The notes beneath the pieces were generated by a model. It saw nothing but the letters and a program-made list of their open reading frames with translations. It did not search any database and was not told where the DNA came from. Of a stretch of DNA of 64,000 bases, positions 38,741 to 50,241 are shown piece after piece. The translations under genes and the position numbers were made by a program. Numbering within the stretch: the first letter of the stretch is position 1; each line of letters begins with the position of its first letter. Origin of the DNA: Eucommia ulmoides (lineage: Eukaryota > Streptophyta > Magnoliopsida > Garryales > Eucommiaceae); assembly GCA_016647705.1 (NCBI GenBank), contig CM028333.1, positions 26,716,243-26,780,242 of the forward strand, written 5' to 3'.

Positions 38741-39020
38741 TGTCACACCCCACCCTAGGCACACGTCACCCGAGGCCGGGCGTGACGTCAACCTGACGTT
38801 ACCGGACCAAGCCCCGAATATCCAAACAAACACATACACAAACACACTCGTTTACTTGTAAATTTTCCTTATAAAATATATATATACCTGAACCTTCCAC
38901 AGTTCACGCTCGACCGACTCACCTCCAACACGACACTATCTCCAGACTCTCCCTAATGCCAGTGGTGGACCACACTTAGCCGCGGTACTTGCACCCCAAA
39001 ACTTTTATCAATGTACTATC

Positions 39021-39023
<3 letters not shown>

Positions 39024-39091
<68 letters not shown>
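39024..39091. repeat. (TA)n microsatellite
   Basis: A pure TA run within the 5' LTR. It is much longer than at the matching position of the 3' LTR, where an A run is found instead. Confidence 0.95.
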
Positions 39092-39093
<2 letters not shown>

Positions 39094-39325
39094 CGGGTCA
39101 AGTATAAATATTAAACACCATACTTCGAAATATAAAATAATATAATCACATACCCGGTTCCACTGCCACCAATGAAAAGAAATAATATAACGATAATACC
39201 ACATTTGGAACCAATTCCCCTCAATCCACGATGTAAAGAAATAATGTATTTAAAACACCCAATATAAATACAATAAAATCACACACCGTACGGAAATCCA
39301 ATTTTCTTGTCCCCAATGAAATAAA

Positions 39326-39372
<47 letters not shown>

Positions 39373-39543
39373 AAAATATCCAATCCAAATATTATAATTC
39401 AATTAACCCTATTATTTTTCAACAATTAATCCAGATATTTTAAAATAACCAGTTCAAAATATTTTATGTCGACCCGTCCAAGTATTTTAGACTCACCAAT
39501 CCAACATCTCGTCACCTGATAAAATATCCCACCAGTCAACCAA

Positions 39544-39591
<48 letters not shown>

Positions 39592-39767
39592 GCCACTCCA
39601 TTTTAAAGTAATATATATTCAACCCAAATCAATCCAGTCAGTTCATCGTATACTATAATACACTACATCACTCTCCTACTAGCCATAGGATCATTTTAAC
39701 CTCACGATCGGGAGTTGCAACGGTACCGTACCACCCGTAGGATTTGCCTTCCTAACAGGTGACAACA

Positions 39768-40025
39768 ACGCTCTGCCAGACTTTGCCTAGCAGATAATCA
39801 ACGCTCTGCAGGACTATGCTTAGCAGATAAACAACGCTCTGCAGGACTATGCCTAGGAAATAATCAACGCTCTGCAGGACTATGCCTAGTAGATAATCAA
39901 CGCTCTGCAGGACTATGCCTACCAGATAAACAACGTTCTGTAGAAGTATGCCTAACAGATAATCAACGCTTTAGAGGACTATACCTAGCAGATAAACAAC
40001 GCTCTGCAGGACTTTTCCTAGTAGA
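39768..40025. repeat. 33-bp tandem array, about 8 units, 5' LTR copy
   Basis: The same unit as 33068-33330 ('aacgctctgcaggactatgc' plus 'ctagcagataatc'), about eight copies with their own substitutions. Unit order could be compared between the two LTRs to see whether the arrays have rearranged since insertion. Confidence 0.9.
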
Positions 40026-42777
40026 AAATCCACATCCCTTTCGGGAAGAAAATACTATGGCATAGTCGGACTAACCATCAATTTCTACATAAAAAACAAA
40101 TGACTCGGTTCACAATCATTTTCCACCCTTTTTTAAACCAACTAAATCCATCAAATCATTTCTCACCCTTTTAGAAACCAACTAAATCCAACAAATCATT
40201 TTTCACCCTTTTAGAAATCAACTAAATCCAACAAATCATTTTTTTACCCTTTTAGAAACCAATTAAATCCAACAAATCATTTTTTTACCCTTTTAAAAAC
40301 TAACTTGATCCACAAATCGCAAAATCATCCATTTCAAATAACCATATTTTCCACAATTCATATGAAAATAAGATTTATAAATTACACTCACCTCTTTCCC
40401 TGCACTGCAAAAACATCACTGTCCGGAACCTACTAGGACGCTGACGCCTGTGAACCTAACAACGATAGGCCTAAATTAATATTTTACTTTAAAATAACCT
40501 AACGTGCAATGCAGACCCTAAATCTCATATTTCTCATCCCCCAATTTTCATTATGAAGAATTATTATTTACCTCATTTCCGTTACGTTAATATTTACTGT
40601 GCAAAATTATTATAATTAACGGTTGCAAAAATTATCGTCACGATTGGGAAAATGTAATATTAATAAACTAATTTCACGGAAATAATAATTGACGAATTCT
40701 AGCGAAAATAATAGAACGATTAAAATATTGACCAACGAAATCGTTACCTGCTCCGAATCGCCCGCCGGCCGCGAAATGTGCTTTTGGTTGTTTATTTGGG
40801 TTGTTTGTGTAATTTCTTTTTTTTTTCTCCCTATACTTTTTTTTTTTCCCTTTTTTCTTCATTTTTCGTTCTTTCTCGGTTCTGTTTCAGTTCAGCCGAC
40901 CTACTCCTCTTTCTCTCTCTCTACTGTCGTCGATTGCCAGCGTCTTCCCACCCTCAGCCGATCCTCACCACCGGTTCTACACAACAGCACCACCGGCACT
41001 TCCACAACCAAACACTTATACCTACCTGATCACAGATCCCACACACCCACTTTGTCAGACACACACAACCCCCACACCCACACACCGAATACCCACACAC
41101 AACATACACCATCACTGCTAAACACCCACACCACCATACACTTTCACCGCCGGAGGAACACCCATGCGCCGAACAACAACACAAAACACACACACACACA
41201 CTCACCAGCCCCTAAACGGAATAGACTACCCCGCAACGATCACACTACCTGCCATTTTCGTTTTTGCTCTACTTCAGCTAGCACGGAATCACATACCCAC
41301 GCCGATGATCATCTGAGCACGGGACATACACACACACCCCCGCGACGAACAGAGCACACACACCGCCACACCGTCGACGAACCACCCCACCAGCCGAACC
41401 GCTTTTTCTCTCTCCTAAAATTGACGACGATACCCACACGATCACACACGCATAACAGCGATGACAACGGCCACCGAATGCTCACTATCGACGAAGGACA
41501 ACGCCACGCCGACTGCCTCTACCTCACCGTCGATCACCTTCCTCACCGGCGACCCTCTTTCTCTCCACTGTTTTCCATTTGGATTCCACCGCCATACACA
41601 CACACTCATCGGATCATCTACACACCCACCCACGGAGAAACTATGACAAACCTAACCCACTTCCTCGTGTTCTAGTTTTTTTTCTTTTCCTTTTTTTTGT
41701 TGAGAACTCTCCCGAAGCATCTGGATCATGTATATATATATAGAGAGAGAAGGTGTAGTGGGTTGCTCACATCATTCTCCTGTTATTGTTGTTATCAGTT
41801 TGATTTTAATTACACAAATCTCCCCCTACTATTTTCAAGTTTGTATTTAAATCCAAATCAGAAATTTGTATTGTTAAAATTGCGAATTAACCCCATTTAA
41901 TTTTAAATTAAAAATGACCCATTCGATCCCGTTATTTTCTAATTGTTTCTAAAATGCAACTAAATTTATGTAAGTGCTAAAATTAGGAGCTTACAGTAAT
42001 TGCGTAAAACTTTGTAAACATCACATAAATCAAACCTTTAGAGTTTTGACCATTATATAGGAAGAGGGGAGACTCGTTTGACAAGTCTTCCTTGATTCTC
42101 TGAATACTGTTATGGTAATGGCGCAGGTCTAGGTCCCATTTCCATAGAGATGGCTAGAATGGCAGGCGGAGATTATGGGACCATTTTGGCAGCGGTGCTT
42201 TTCTTTATGGGAGAGAAGAATCTTACCGCTTTTGGAGTGGGAGCGTGAAGATGCTAATACCCTAGGAGGAATAACTTGGGTCGGGTATGGAGATAGGGCT
42301 CAACCGACCAGCTGATTCTGGAGTTCTCGGGTCAGTTGTGTGTTCTAGGACACTGGCACTCTTGTAGCTTCTGACCAAATTTTCCCTCATAAATTTGTTT
42401 GATAGAAATATGGGTAATTAAGTCTAGGTAGAAAAGTAATGGGGTTAATTTTGGAAAATAATGTATATGTTACTTCAAAGGTTATAATTGGCAATGTCTT
42501 CATAACTTTATGTTAATGGGGGAATAAGCGTCGTATAATATATGTTATAGGGGATCCCTTTAACAAAGCATTTTTAGAACATGAGGGATTCCCATAATTT
42601 TAGTGAAAATTTATGGACATATAGGTGATAATAACCCATTAATATAATGTCTTTAGGCACAATCATATACATACATACATAAAGCGAGGCTCTCTCATTT
42701 GTTTTTTAAACTCTGTTTCATCTATCGGACATCACATACATACATTTATTTCCTTTTTTTATTTATTTTTAATATAC

Positions 42778-42778
42778 A

Positions 42779-42818
<40 letters not shown>
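42778..42818. repeat. (CA)n microsatellite
   Basis: A pure CA dinucleotide run near the 5' end of the Helitron. Confidence 0.95.
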
Positions 42819-42820
<2 letters not shown>

Positions 42821-43059
42821 ATAAATTAGCTCACTTATAAAGAGGGCCATCGGATCAAGAGACAAACATCAAAGACATTGGTAGCCGTCGGATCAAAATC
42901 CTCATTTGAAAATATGTGCTACAGTGCTAAAGACATTTTTTGGAGGGAATTATTTTAGACCCATGGATCTCATATCCAAGGGTCTAGATTGCACCATCAA
43001 TGGGAGACATTTCTGACCTTAGGATTGCTTCTTATCCAATGGTAGATGTCAAATATAAT

Positions 43060-43740
43060 TTGGAAACACTCTATCTCATTTTACTGCTTTCTCACTTTCT
43101 TCATTCTCTCTCTCTATCGTCTGCTCTCTCACTTCTCTGCCCTCTCCCTCTCCCTCACCATTCCCAAGCCCTATATCATCGCCTCGCCTAGCCGTCTCGT
43201 GAACTCGATCTCCCTCATTCATCCACCACTGCTATCGCCGTCGCTCACCGTCATTGCTCTCTCTCTCTCTCTCACCTGACTCACTGCTACGGATCTCGCG
43301 ACGTGCCAATCTCACTGTTCTCGATTTTGCCACAGTTGGATCTGGGTGGTGATGGCCGGCGGCGATCGGATCTGGACAGGAGAGTTGAGGTACATGTTGA
43401 TCGGCAAATTTGGACAAATCAATTTCTCTCTCCTTCCTTCGCGACGACGATAGTATCTCCAGCTTCTTGAACACGTCCACTTCTTCTCCTCCCAACCTCG
43501 GCAAGTTTTTACGGTGACATCTATTTCTCTCTTAGGGCTTCATTTTCTTGCTTTCGTTTGATCGTGTTTTCCCATGGTTGTCGTTGCCGCCCTCACCAAC
43601 GCCATCGGACTCGCCACTTCCAGCGCAGTAGTTGTCATCGTTGATTGGCTGGATCACAATGACGAGGGCTGCCGATGGCCGGATCTGGATGGCGTTGGCC
43701 TGCAGTTGGTTCAAGCTTCTCTCTCTCTTCTTTCAATTTA
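43060..43740 (+). other. CT-rich leader and GC-rich stretch inside the Helitron
   Basis: The TCTCTC-rich stretch 43075-43290 is followed by locally GC-rich sequence to 43740 ('ggccggcggcgatcgg'). This looks like the 5' UTR and first exon of a captured host gene, but no protein family can be read in any frame. 43750-45400 is AT-rich, intron-like DNA with poly-T tracts and several AG|G-type acceptor-like sites, and no recognisable coding stretch. Confidence 0.4.
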
Positions 43741-45408
43741 CAGGATATAGAGATCGATTTTAGTGGAATAGCTTAGTGTGTGTGCATCAATTCATTGAAT
43801 GTTTAACCTTTTTTTTTTTTTTTCCGTGTTTCATCATATTTGATCTCTTCTTCTTTCTGTAAAATCAACAAATGAAAATTGCTTCTTGGTATATGTAAAT
43901 ATCAATTCTGAATTGTAGAATTCAGTTAATGTTTGTGTGTATAAGTATCAATTCTGACATATATTTGTGTGTTTGTGTTGTCGAACAACAGAGGCTGAAA
44001 GAGTGGAGCAAGGGAGGTGTCCATGGAGGGAAGTAGATGAGGGACTCATCAGATGAGTCCACTGCAAGTAGGAGGAAATAGGGATGAAAATTAAAGGTAA
44101 GGCTTTTTTAAGAAAAATGTGAATCAACCTTTTCTTTTCTTTTTAATAGTGAAAAAAAAAAAAAAAAAACTTTTTTGATCTGACTATGAACTATATTAAC
44201 TGAATTCAAAAGATTTGTGGAAGAGAATGATTTGAAAAAATGTTTAACCTGTGAAAAACTAACATTGCTTTTCCATTCCCTACATTTAATAATTGTTCAC
44301 TCTAAAATTCATGCTCAATTTTGCTAAAATTTTAGGATTATATATATATCACTGACGATCTTCTGTACTTTTTTAGGCATTTAGTTGTTTAAATGTGTTG
44401 TCATTGACAACTATCGAGCTAAACGATCCAGAGTCATCTGGCTAAGGTAATATTACCTATTTTCGTTTCTTTCTCTATTGTTTGTTTATTTTTTATTGCT
44501 TGGTGGATAGTTATATATATAGCACATTTATTTTGCAAACTATTATTGCCTGTTGGATAGTTCTAATAATTCTGGTGCATAATTCTCCTATATGTGCTTC
44601 AATTTAGAGTGGGAGATTCGTTTGAATTTGTTGTTCTGTTGGAATTGTGGAATGGTGGTATGATTGGTTTAGTGTTGGTGTTGTTAGATAATCTCCATGT
44701 TAAATGCAATGCTTTTTAGATTTCTCTTACTTTTTGCAGTTCAAACTTCTCTTTACTAAAGTATTTTTACTTGAATTTTGCCATAGAAAGACCTGAATCT
44801 CTCTCTCCCTTAGATCTCCCTTAGACCTGAATCATTATCTTTTTCTCAGATTTCTTGCTGTCAAGAATTTCACATAAATGCAATGCTTTTTATGTTTGCT
44901 GTTGATTTCGACCCATATTTCAAATTGTTACCTTCTTAGTGTTTTAATCTAAAGAAGATTTTCAAGCTGAATATGGTTGAAATTAGACACATTTTAACTA
45001 TTACATAAATGCAATGCTTTTTATGTTTGCAAACTCCAAGGTTTTAATCACCAATTTTATTTGGGATTCTAGCATGTAAACTTCATCGACCTGATTCTTT
45101 TTTTACCCATTCTTCTACATTCCTGCATAAAACTCAATTTTCATGCACTTGGCATAATAGAAAAGAGAGAAAAATGTACTACCTGAAATTCATAAAAATC
45201 TGAAAAAACAAATGTTCACAATGTTGATTTCAAATAATGTTGATTTTATCCATCTCCGGCCATTTTGAATCTACTTTCATTATTTTGATTGTGTTTATGA
45301 ATCAATTAAATTTAGTGTTTTTTTTCCGTTTGATTTTGTTTGATTAGTGTTTTTGGTGTAGGAATTTTATTGCATTTGCTTACAATATGATTTGAATATG
45401 ATTTGCAG

Positions 45409-45545
45409 GTCATCCATGGATATCAGAGGCCAATCGTGAGAAGATTTGCAGCTCAATGGACTGCCAAAAGCTCATACTCGAGACTTGTACTCACGCCCGC
45501 CGCTGTGATTTTGCACAATGTTCAATGAGGTTGATGCTTAAATCC
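45409..45545 (+). pseudogene. Captured exon of an NPH3-domain (BTB/NPH3) gene
   Basis: After an acceptor-like 'tttgcag' (45402-45408) the frame reads HPWISEANREKIC, then MDCQKLILETCTHA. This is the signature C-terminal part of the NPH3 domain; family members read HPW(I/L)SE...[26 protein letters not shown]. NPH3/RPT2-type proteins are plant CUL3-linked adaptors in phototropin signalling. After CTHA the frame decays: a remnant of the NERLPL region seems present out of frame at about 45524-45540, with a stop soon after. It is one exon of a much larger gene (usually near 600 residues), so it is a fragment that cannot act alone. The carrier is the Helitron at 42663-53516. Confidence 0.82.
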
Positions 45546-46042
45546 TTGAATATTGTGTATTCAGAAAAAAAAACATATTTGTATTAGTTCTCTAATTTCT
45601 GTTTCTATTCTTAATTGTTTGTTTTTGTTCCAATTACTGAGAATAGACCAAAAACATCCAAAAACATTCTTAATTAATTTTTCCTAGAGGATCAAGTTGG
45701 AGCTTGGGCTGTCTCAAGAGGATCACGTTGGGGTTGTCAATCCTCAAACACTTGCCTAATTTCAGCAACAGATAGGGAAAAGTAGTATGAAGACAATAGA
45801 GAGAGAAAAGCTTCTCTTTCTGCGATGAATCAAATTTGTGAATCGAATATTCATTTTTCTTTTTCCTTCGGCCAAAAAAGGTACAAAAACATAGTGGAAT
45901 ATATGTGTTTATGATTCAATAATTGTTTTTTATTATAGTTTTATGGATATGAAGAGATTGTACTTTTTGTGTTTCGTGTTTCGATTTTATGAGGCTGCTG
46001 AGTGAAAATCTGATTGTAAAGAAAAATAATGGAGTTTGTCAA

Positions 46043-47523
46043 TGGTGGCCGCAATTAAGCGTCGCCACTTTCACCGTAAGCGTACGGGTCAAGTTTTAGT
46101 ATAGGTTGGGAGAGTAGGGGTATCGTGTTCTCATGGATTGGTTGAGATTATCGTTGAGTATCGCGATTATCATAACTCGACTTTATTTAGGCGATAAAAA
46201 TGGAATTTAATTAATAAATACTAATACTACAATACTAATTTATCTAATTATACTAATATATTGGTAGAATGTTTATGAGAATTATTGCCTAGCGATTAAT
46301 ATCGTTCACTTAAATGTGTTCGTTTCAATCTATTTTTATTAATGGCGTTCATCCTATCCGACAATCTCAGTTCGTAAACTCTCTCGTTACCTCTCCCGAG
46401 TGTAAGACGGGGGAATACGCGACTTCGCGTCAACGAAGAAATCCCCTTCAACGTCTTAACTACCCTAGGTCACGTGAGTCTCGCCCCAACGTCATCGATT
46501 GCACACTTTCCAACTCCTTCCTGGGTTATTGGATCGTCGCATTGTATTTACCCTAGTCCGAATCCGAGGTTACCTCTCCCGAGTGTCAAACCCCGTATTC
46601 TCAGTATATCGTAACAAGCATAATAAACAATACAACACGACAAACACAATCAGATAAACATGAACAACCACTAACAAAACATCGATTTTATATAAACAAC
46701 GTTTTCATGAATTCAATCAAGTCCTAAACAATATATGTTTAGCTAAACATGGCCGTGGCCCTATATACAACTAGAAACGAGCTAAACATGTACAAACATT
46801 CAACCAAACCTAAGAGAGAAAGAGAGAAACAATGAAACTAGCTATTTATCCGAAGATCCGACGCTAAAACCTTTTTGAGAATGCTTTCTCCTTCTTCACA
46901 ACGTGATCTTCCCTTGGTCGAATGGCCTCGGAGCTCTCAAGACTTCCCAAAACGTATAAACCTTGAAATAGAGGAGAAGGGATGATATATATAGGCTCAA
47001 AAATATCACAAAATATCCTAAACTGTCCGCAGAGTGACCACCGCGGCGGTGGGATCACCGCTGTGATAGTGGTAGGTCGGTGGAATAGTAGCAAGGCATC
47101 CTGAACTTTCACCACTGCGGTGGTGGTATTCACCACTACGGCGGTGAAGTGTTTTGCTGAAAATGGCCATCCTGTATTTTCACCGCCGCAGTGGTAGTGT
47201 CAACGCTGCGGCGGTGACACCAGTTGATATTTTAGCTCTAATTTCTTCGTCCGAACTCCGAATGAAGTAATTCAAAAACTTATAGAAAGATAAGACAAAG
47301 ATATAAAACTTACATGTTTTGAGTTTCCCCAAAATCGAATGGAATCGTGTTCCAAATTGGCCTTGAATCTACTGCACCTGTACCAACTTTGCCTTTTTTA
47401 ACCCATTTATTCAAAATCCTACCAAACAACACAAAAACTTATTACAACAAAAAAAGTGCTTAAAAATACACAAATATTTAAATCTAAAAGTACTTGATTT
47501 GTTGATAAATAAATCACTTATCA
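46043..47523 (-). repeat. 3' LTR of the gag-only element
   Basis: 1481 bp. It contains the shared 'cctctcccgagtgtaagacg' block (46388-46600) and a cluster of CCGCGGCGG-type palindromes (47037-47220). It is followed by the block 'cttcgtccgaactccgaat' to 'acatgttttgagtttcccc' that is also found in the LTR at 20224-22114. Confidence 0.92.
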
Positions 47524-49275
47524 AATACTCCCAAACTCAAACATTTGCTTGTCCTCAAGCAAAACACCCACACAATATAAGAAAATATAAAAACTAATTA
47601 TGAAATTGAAAAACACGAAAAACAAATATGTGCAAGTTTTGAGTATCATCTACCGGCTAAAAGGATTTCCACTTATCAGCCCCTAATCCAATCGAGTTCA
47701 GGCATAAAAACACACTATGTATTGTTATAGAATTTCAACATTTATAATAGTAAATGCTGTTATAGATCCTGCTAAAGTGTGTGTGTCTGTTTAAAACTCA
47801 AATATATAATTATCCGTTAATCAGATTGGATTATCCACCATATAAGCGCATGACAGAAAAAACCCGAAGGTATAGGGAATCCATAGGCTTGACCCGGGAT
47901 CTATTCTCCACTAATATAGGTTTGAAAGTTCAAAAATATCATTAGGGCTTGGTTCGGTTTAGGACAAATGGCCAAGGGTAAATTTAAAAGAAAAAATGGG
48001 TTAACATCGTTAACTTGACGTTACCCAAGGCACATCGCGTGACACTATCTCACTCTCGAAACCCCATAGATATAATTGAAACAATCCTGAACATAATTTT
48101 AAGAACTTTGTACTCACTTGTAAAAAATAAACGGAAAATAAAAACCGTATGTACATTTGATTCTTTTTTCTTTTTTTTTCTTTTCAACTGACACACCTCC
48201 AAACTTATTTGATTTTTACAATTGAAGGGGTGTGTGAAATACAAACGAAAAATGACAAGTGAGTACTCGAATACCGAACCAATTAATAGTTCGCCCAAAA
48301 CCCAATCGCTCACATCAAGTAGCATTTGCAACTGTTATCTTGATTCACTCAAATTTATGCCTTCGGTTAAGCGATAAAGGTTTAGAAAAATTTTAATCGA
48401 CTATGGTATTAGTTTAGGTGTTCAGAATTGAAACGGCTATTAGGCTTCAATAGGGTAACGAGGGATAATGATATATCAGGGTAAGCTTAAAAGGCTTAAG
48501 CGAGAAAATGAATGCCTAAATCATATCTTTCGAACTACCTTGCCTAGGATTTCGCCTCGAATTTCCCCCGAATCAAGTTCTAGAAACCCTAATGTCATGA
48601 TTTTAGGTGATAGATAATCATTTTCAAATAAATTAAACGGTTATATAATGCGTTTTCATGCTCGTGCAAGTAAGATCTATAATAACTATTACTAAAACAT
48701 AACATTAAGCACATAGAACATACATGCATGAGTCTTACGCTTAACCTCAATAAACAATCAGAGGACAGACTTATTATCGGGTAATGGCCCAGATGACGTC
48801 AAAACTCAGCACATTCACAACAACTAAACTAAACAAAGACATAACACAAAAACTATCCTAAATAGACATGCACACATATAAAAAACAATAAAACATACTA
48901 ACTAAAACATACTACACATCACACCCGATTCAAACAGGAAATGCCCAAAACGGCCTAGTCAGCGATCCCAATGACATGATAAAGTATTATAATGAAGATT
49001 AGGGTTTAGAACACGTACCTGGAAGACGAGAGAATCTCGCCTTCGAATCAAATCGGCTATGACGGATCTAACTTATTCTTTTCCTTGGGTTGCCTCCCAA
49101 GAAGCGCTTGGTTTATGGTCTTCAGCCTGACACACTGAAGTGCTCATTAAAGAGCGGCTTCCGCCCATAGTAAGTATCGTACAACACCACATACAGGTCT
49201 TGATTGTCAACGCCCTCATGCTTGGCAAGATTTTGCTTTGGATGGATCGAACTTTCAATGGCATGCCTCACCGGC
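47524..49275. other. Internal non-coding part of the gag-only element
   Basis: AT-rich sequence with no frame of note. The piece next to the LTR (47524-47575) reads on the minus strand as a purine/GT tract preceded by 'gaggacaagc', a conserved feature at the 3' end of Tat/Athila internal regions. The rest shows nothing I recognise. Confidence 0.7.
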
Positions 49276-50145
49276 TCATGTACTTGGTAGGTATGAAAGA
49301 ACGTTTGGCGGCGAGGGACATGTTAGCCACATTGGATCCTCGTAAATGTGATCGTCTAGAATCGATGGTGGCATCACAATTTGGATCTCCAATGGTGACG
49401 AATCACAATCGCCGATCCATGTTTGGGTTCCCGTCTCATTCGGATAAACATAGTTGAACTCTCTCAAGCTCCTTCTGCTCGTTTCCGGATTCTCACGGTG
49501 GCTTTCATAATTGAATTCGGCTTGTTCGCCTCTCAGTGCCACCGCTCCTACCTCGGACTCAACAAAGCAAAGAAAATGACTGATTTGCGTTTGCAAAGAC
49601 GTTATGGTCTCATTGATATAGGCACAAATTGTCTCGATATGATCAAGACGATCCTTATGCTCGTTGATCCGGTCATGCATCTCCCTCAACAATCTCTGAG
49701 TATCCCCCATAACGGTTACGAGCGTTTCTTCTAGATTAGGGAAAGACTCCTCGTCGTGATCCGTAATGTCAATCCATAGTGCCAAGGTGTTGGAAAAATC
49801 CCCCGAGCTTTGGTGACTCGGTGAATGATTCCAACTTTGATAATCATAGGCTGCCATTTCCTCCAACGACCAAATGGCTTCGTCCGCGGTTAGGTTATAG
49901 AACGAGGTACTAGCAATTCCTCCTTCTACCCACATTCTGGTTGTGGCTTGTAACCCGTTGAGAAAATAGAAGAATTGACACTCCATTGGGAGGCTATAGA
50001 TCGAAAATCGGAGTAGCAATTTCTTGTATCGATTCCAAGCACTATAAAACAGCTCAGAATCCCATTGAAAGAATTGCATCAATACTCGTTGATCTAACAT
50101 CGTCGAGTACCCTGCAAGAGAAATAGAAAACAAAACTACAAACAA
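49276..50145 (-). CDS. Gag-like protein of the Athila/Tat type
   Basis: 289 open codons on the minus strand. Residues about 25-105 show the plant Athila/Tat gag core: FFQWDSELFYSAWNRYKKLL, a following LP...FFYFLNGL, TRMWVEGG, then ADEAIWSLEEMAAYDYQSW. A coiled-coil-like Glu/Arg/Leu-rich stretch follows (about 140-200). In the family gag forms the particle that packages element RNA. The frame lies just downstream of the PBS in element orientation. No zinc knuckle and no pol follow it. It has the look of a fossil that is open end to end; whether it is expressed cannot be told. Confidence 0.8.
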   Translation of the reverse strand: MFVVLFSISLAGYSTMLDQRVLMQFFQWDSELFYSAWNRYKKLLLRFSIYSLPMECQFFYFLNGLQATTRMWVEGGIASTSFYNLTADEAIWSLEEMAAYDYQSWNHSPSHQSSGDFSNTLALWIDITDHDEESFPNLEETLVTVMGDTQRLLREMHDRINEHKDRLDHIETICAYINETITSLQTQISHFLCFVESEVGAVALRGEQAEFNYESHRENPETSRRSLREFNYVYPNETGTQTWIGDCDSSPLEIQIVMPPSILDDHIYEDPMWLTCPSPPNVLSYLPST

Positions 50146-50217
50146 AAATTATACACAAAAGAAATGCCTAAAATCGAGTCATTTACTCACAATATCAATA
50201 ATAATAAAAAAACACAA

Positions 50218-50235
50218 TCCCCGGCAACGGCGCCA
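50218..50235 (-). other. Primer-binding site, Athila/Tat type
   Basis: The minus strand reads TGGCGCCGTTGCCGGGGA, six bases inside the 5' LTR. This is the well-known PBS of Athila/Tat elements, usually assigned to tRNA-Asp. Confidence 0.9.
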
Positions 50236-50241
50236 AAAACT

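Larger units (their letters stand above)
32138..41995 (-). mobile_element. Ty3/gypsy chromovirus (Tekay/Del type) with both LTRs, TSD GTAAT
   Basis: A 9858-bp minus-strand element flanked by GTAAT at 32133-32137 and 41996-42000. Block B keeps the unoccupied site (GTAAG, 63915-63919). The LTRs are 38741-41995 (5') and 32138-35303 (3'); both run TGTCACACC...CTTA(C/A)A in plus-strand terms. The PBS at 38725-38736 matches initiator Met tRNA, and a polypurine tract lies at 35304-35320. Pol domains read protease, RT, RNase H, integrase, chromodomain on the minus strand. Gag is not recognised and the coding part has more than ten breaks. LTRs look about 90-95% alike by eye, so it is moderately old but younger than block A. 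Confidence 0.93.
38741..41995 (-). repeat. 5' LTR of the gypsy chromovirus
   Basis: 3255 bp, matching 32138-35303. It carries longer TA runs (about 39024-39091, 39329-39370 and 39549-39591), a 33-bp array at 39768-40025 and the CT/CAC-rich stretch 40820-41690. A TA-rich 'tatatatatatagagaga' at 41731-41748 is a possible TATA region on the minus strand. Long open frames in the CAC-rich part (such as 40689-41675) are compositional. Confidence 0.92.
14495..42300. repeat. Block A: interrupted copy of a >=7-kb repeated sequence
   Basis: Collinear with block B (56923-64000), starting at the shared phrase 'aaagagtagt' (14495/56924) and still matching when B leaves the window. Five insertions account for its length: 15222-16579, 20224-22114, 22940-24279, 24446-30804 and 32138-41995. 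Without them A is about 7.0 kb, against 7.08 kb for B. The copies differ at roughly one base in eight by eye, so the duplication, or the two insertions of one family, is old. Block B suggests a minus-strand Tat/Ogre-type LTR with leader. The A-specific stretches 17000-19640 and 22640-22930 hold no gene that I can see. Confidence 0.85.

Noticed and set aside
40689-41675. Longest open frame of the window (328 codons)
   Set aside because: It lies inside the 5' LTR of the gypsy element, is Thr/His/Pro-rich from CAC/ACA repeats, has no domain, and is not open in the matching part of the other LTR.
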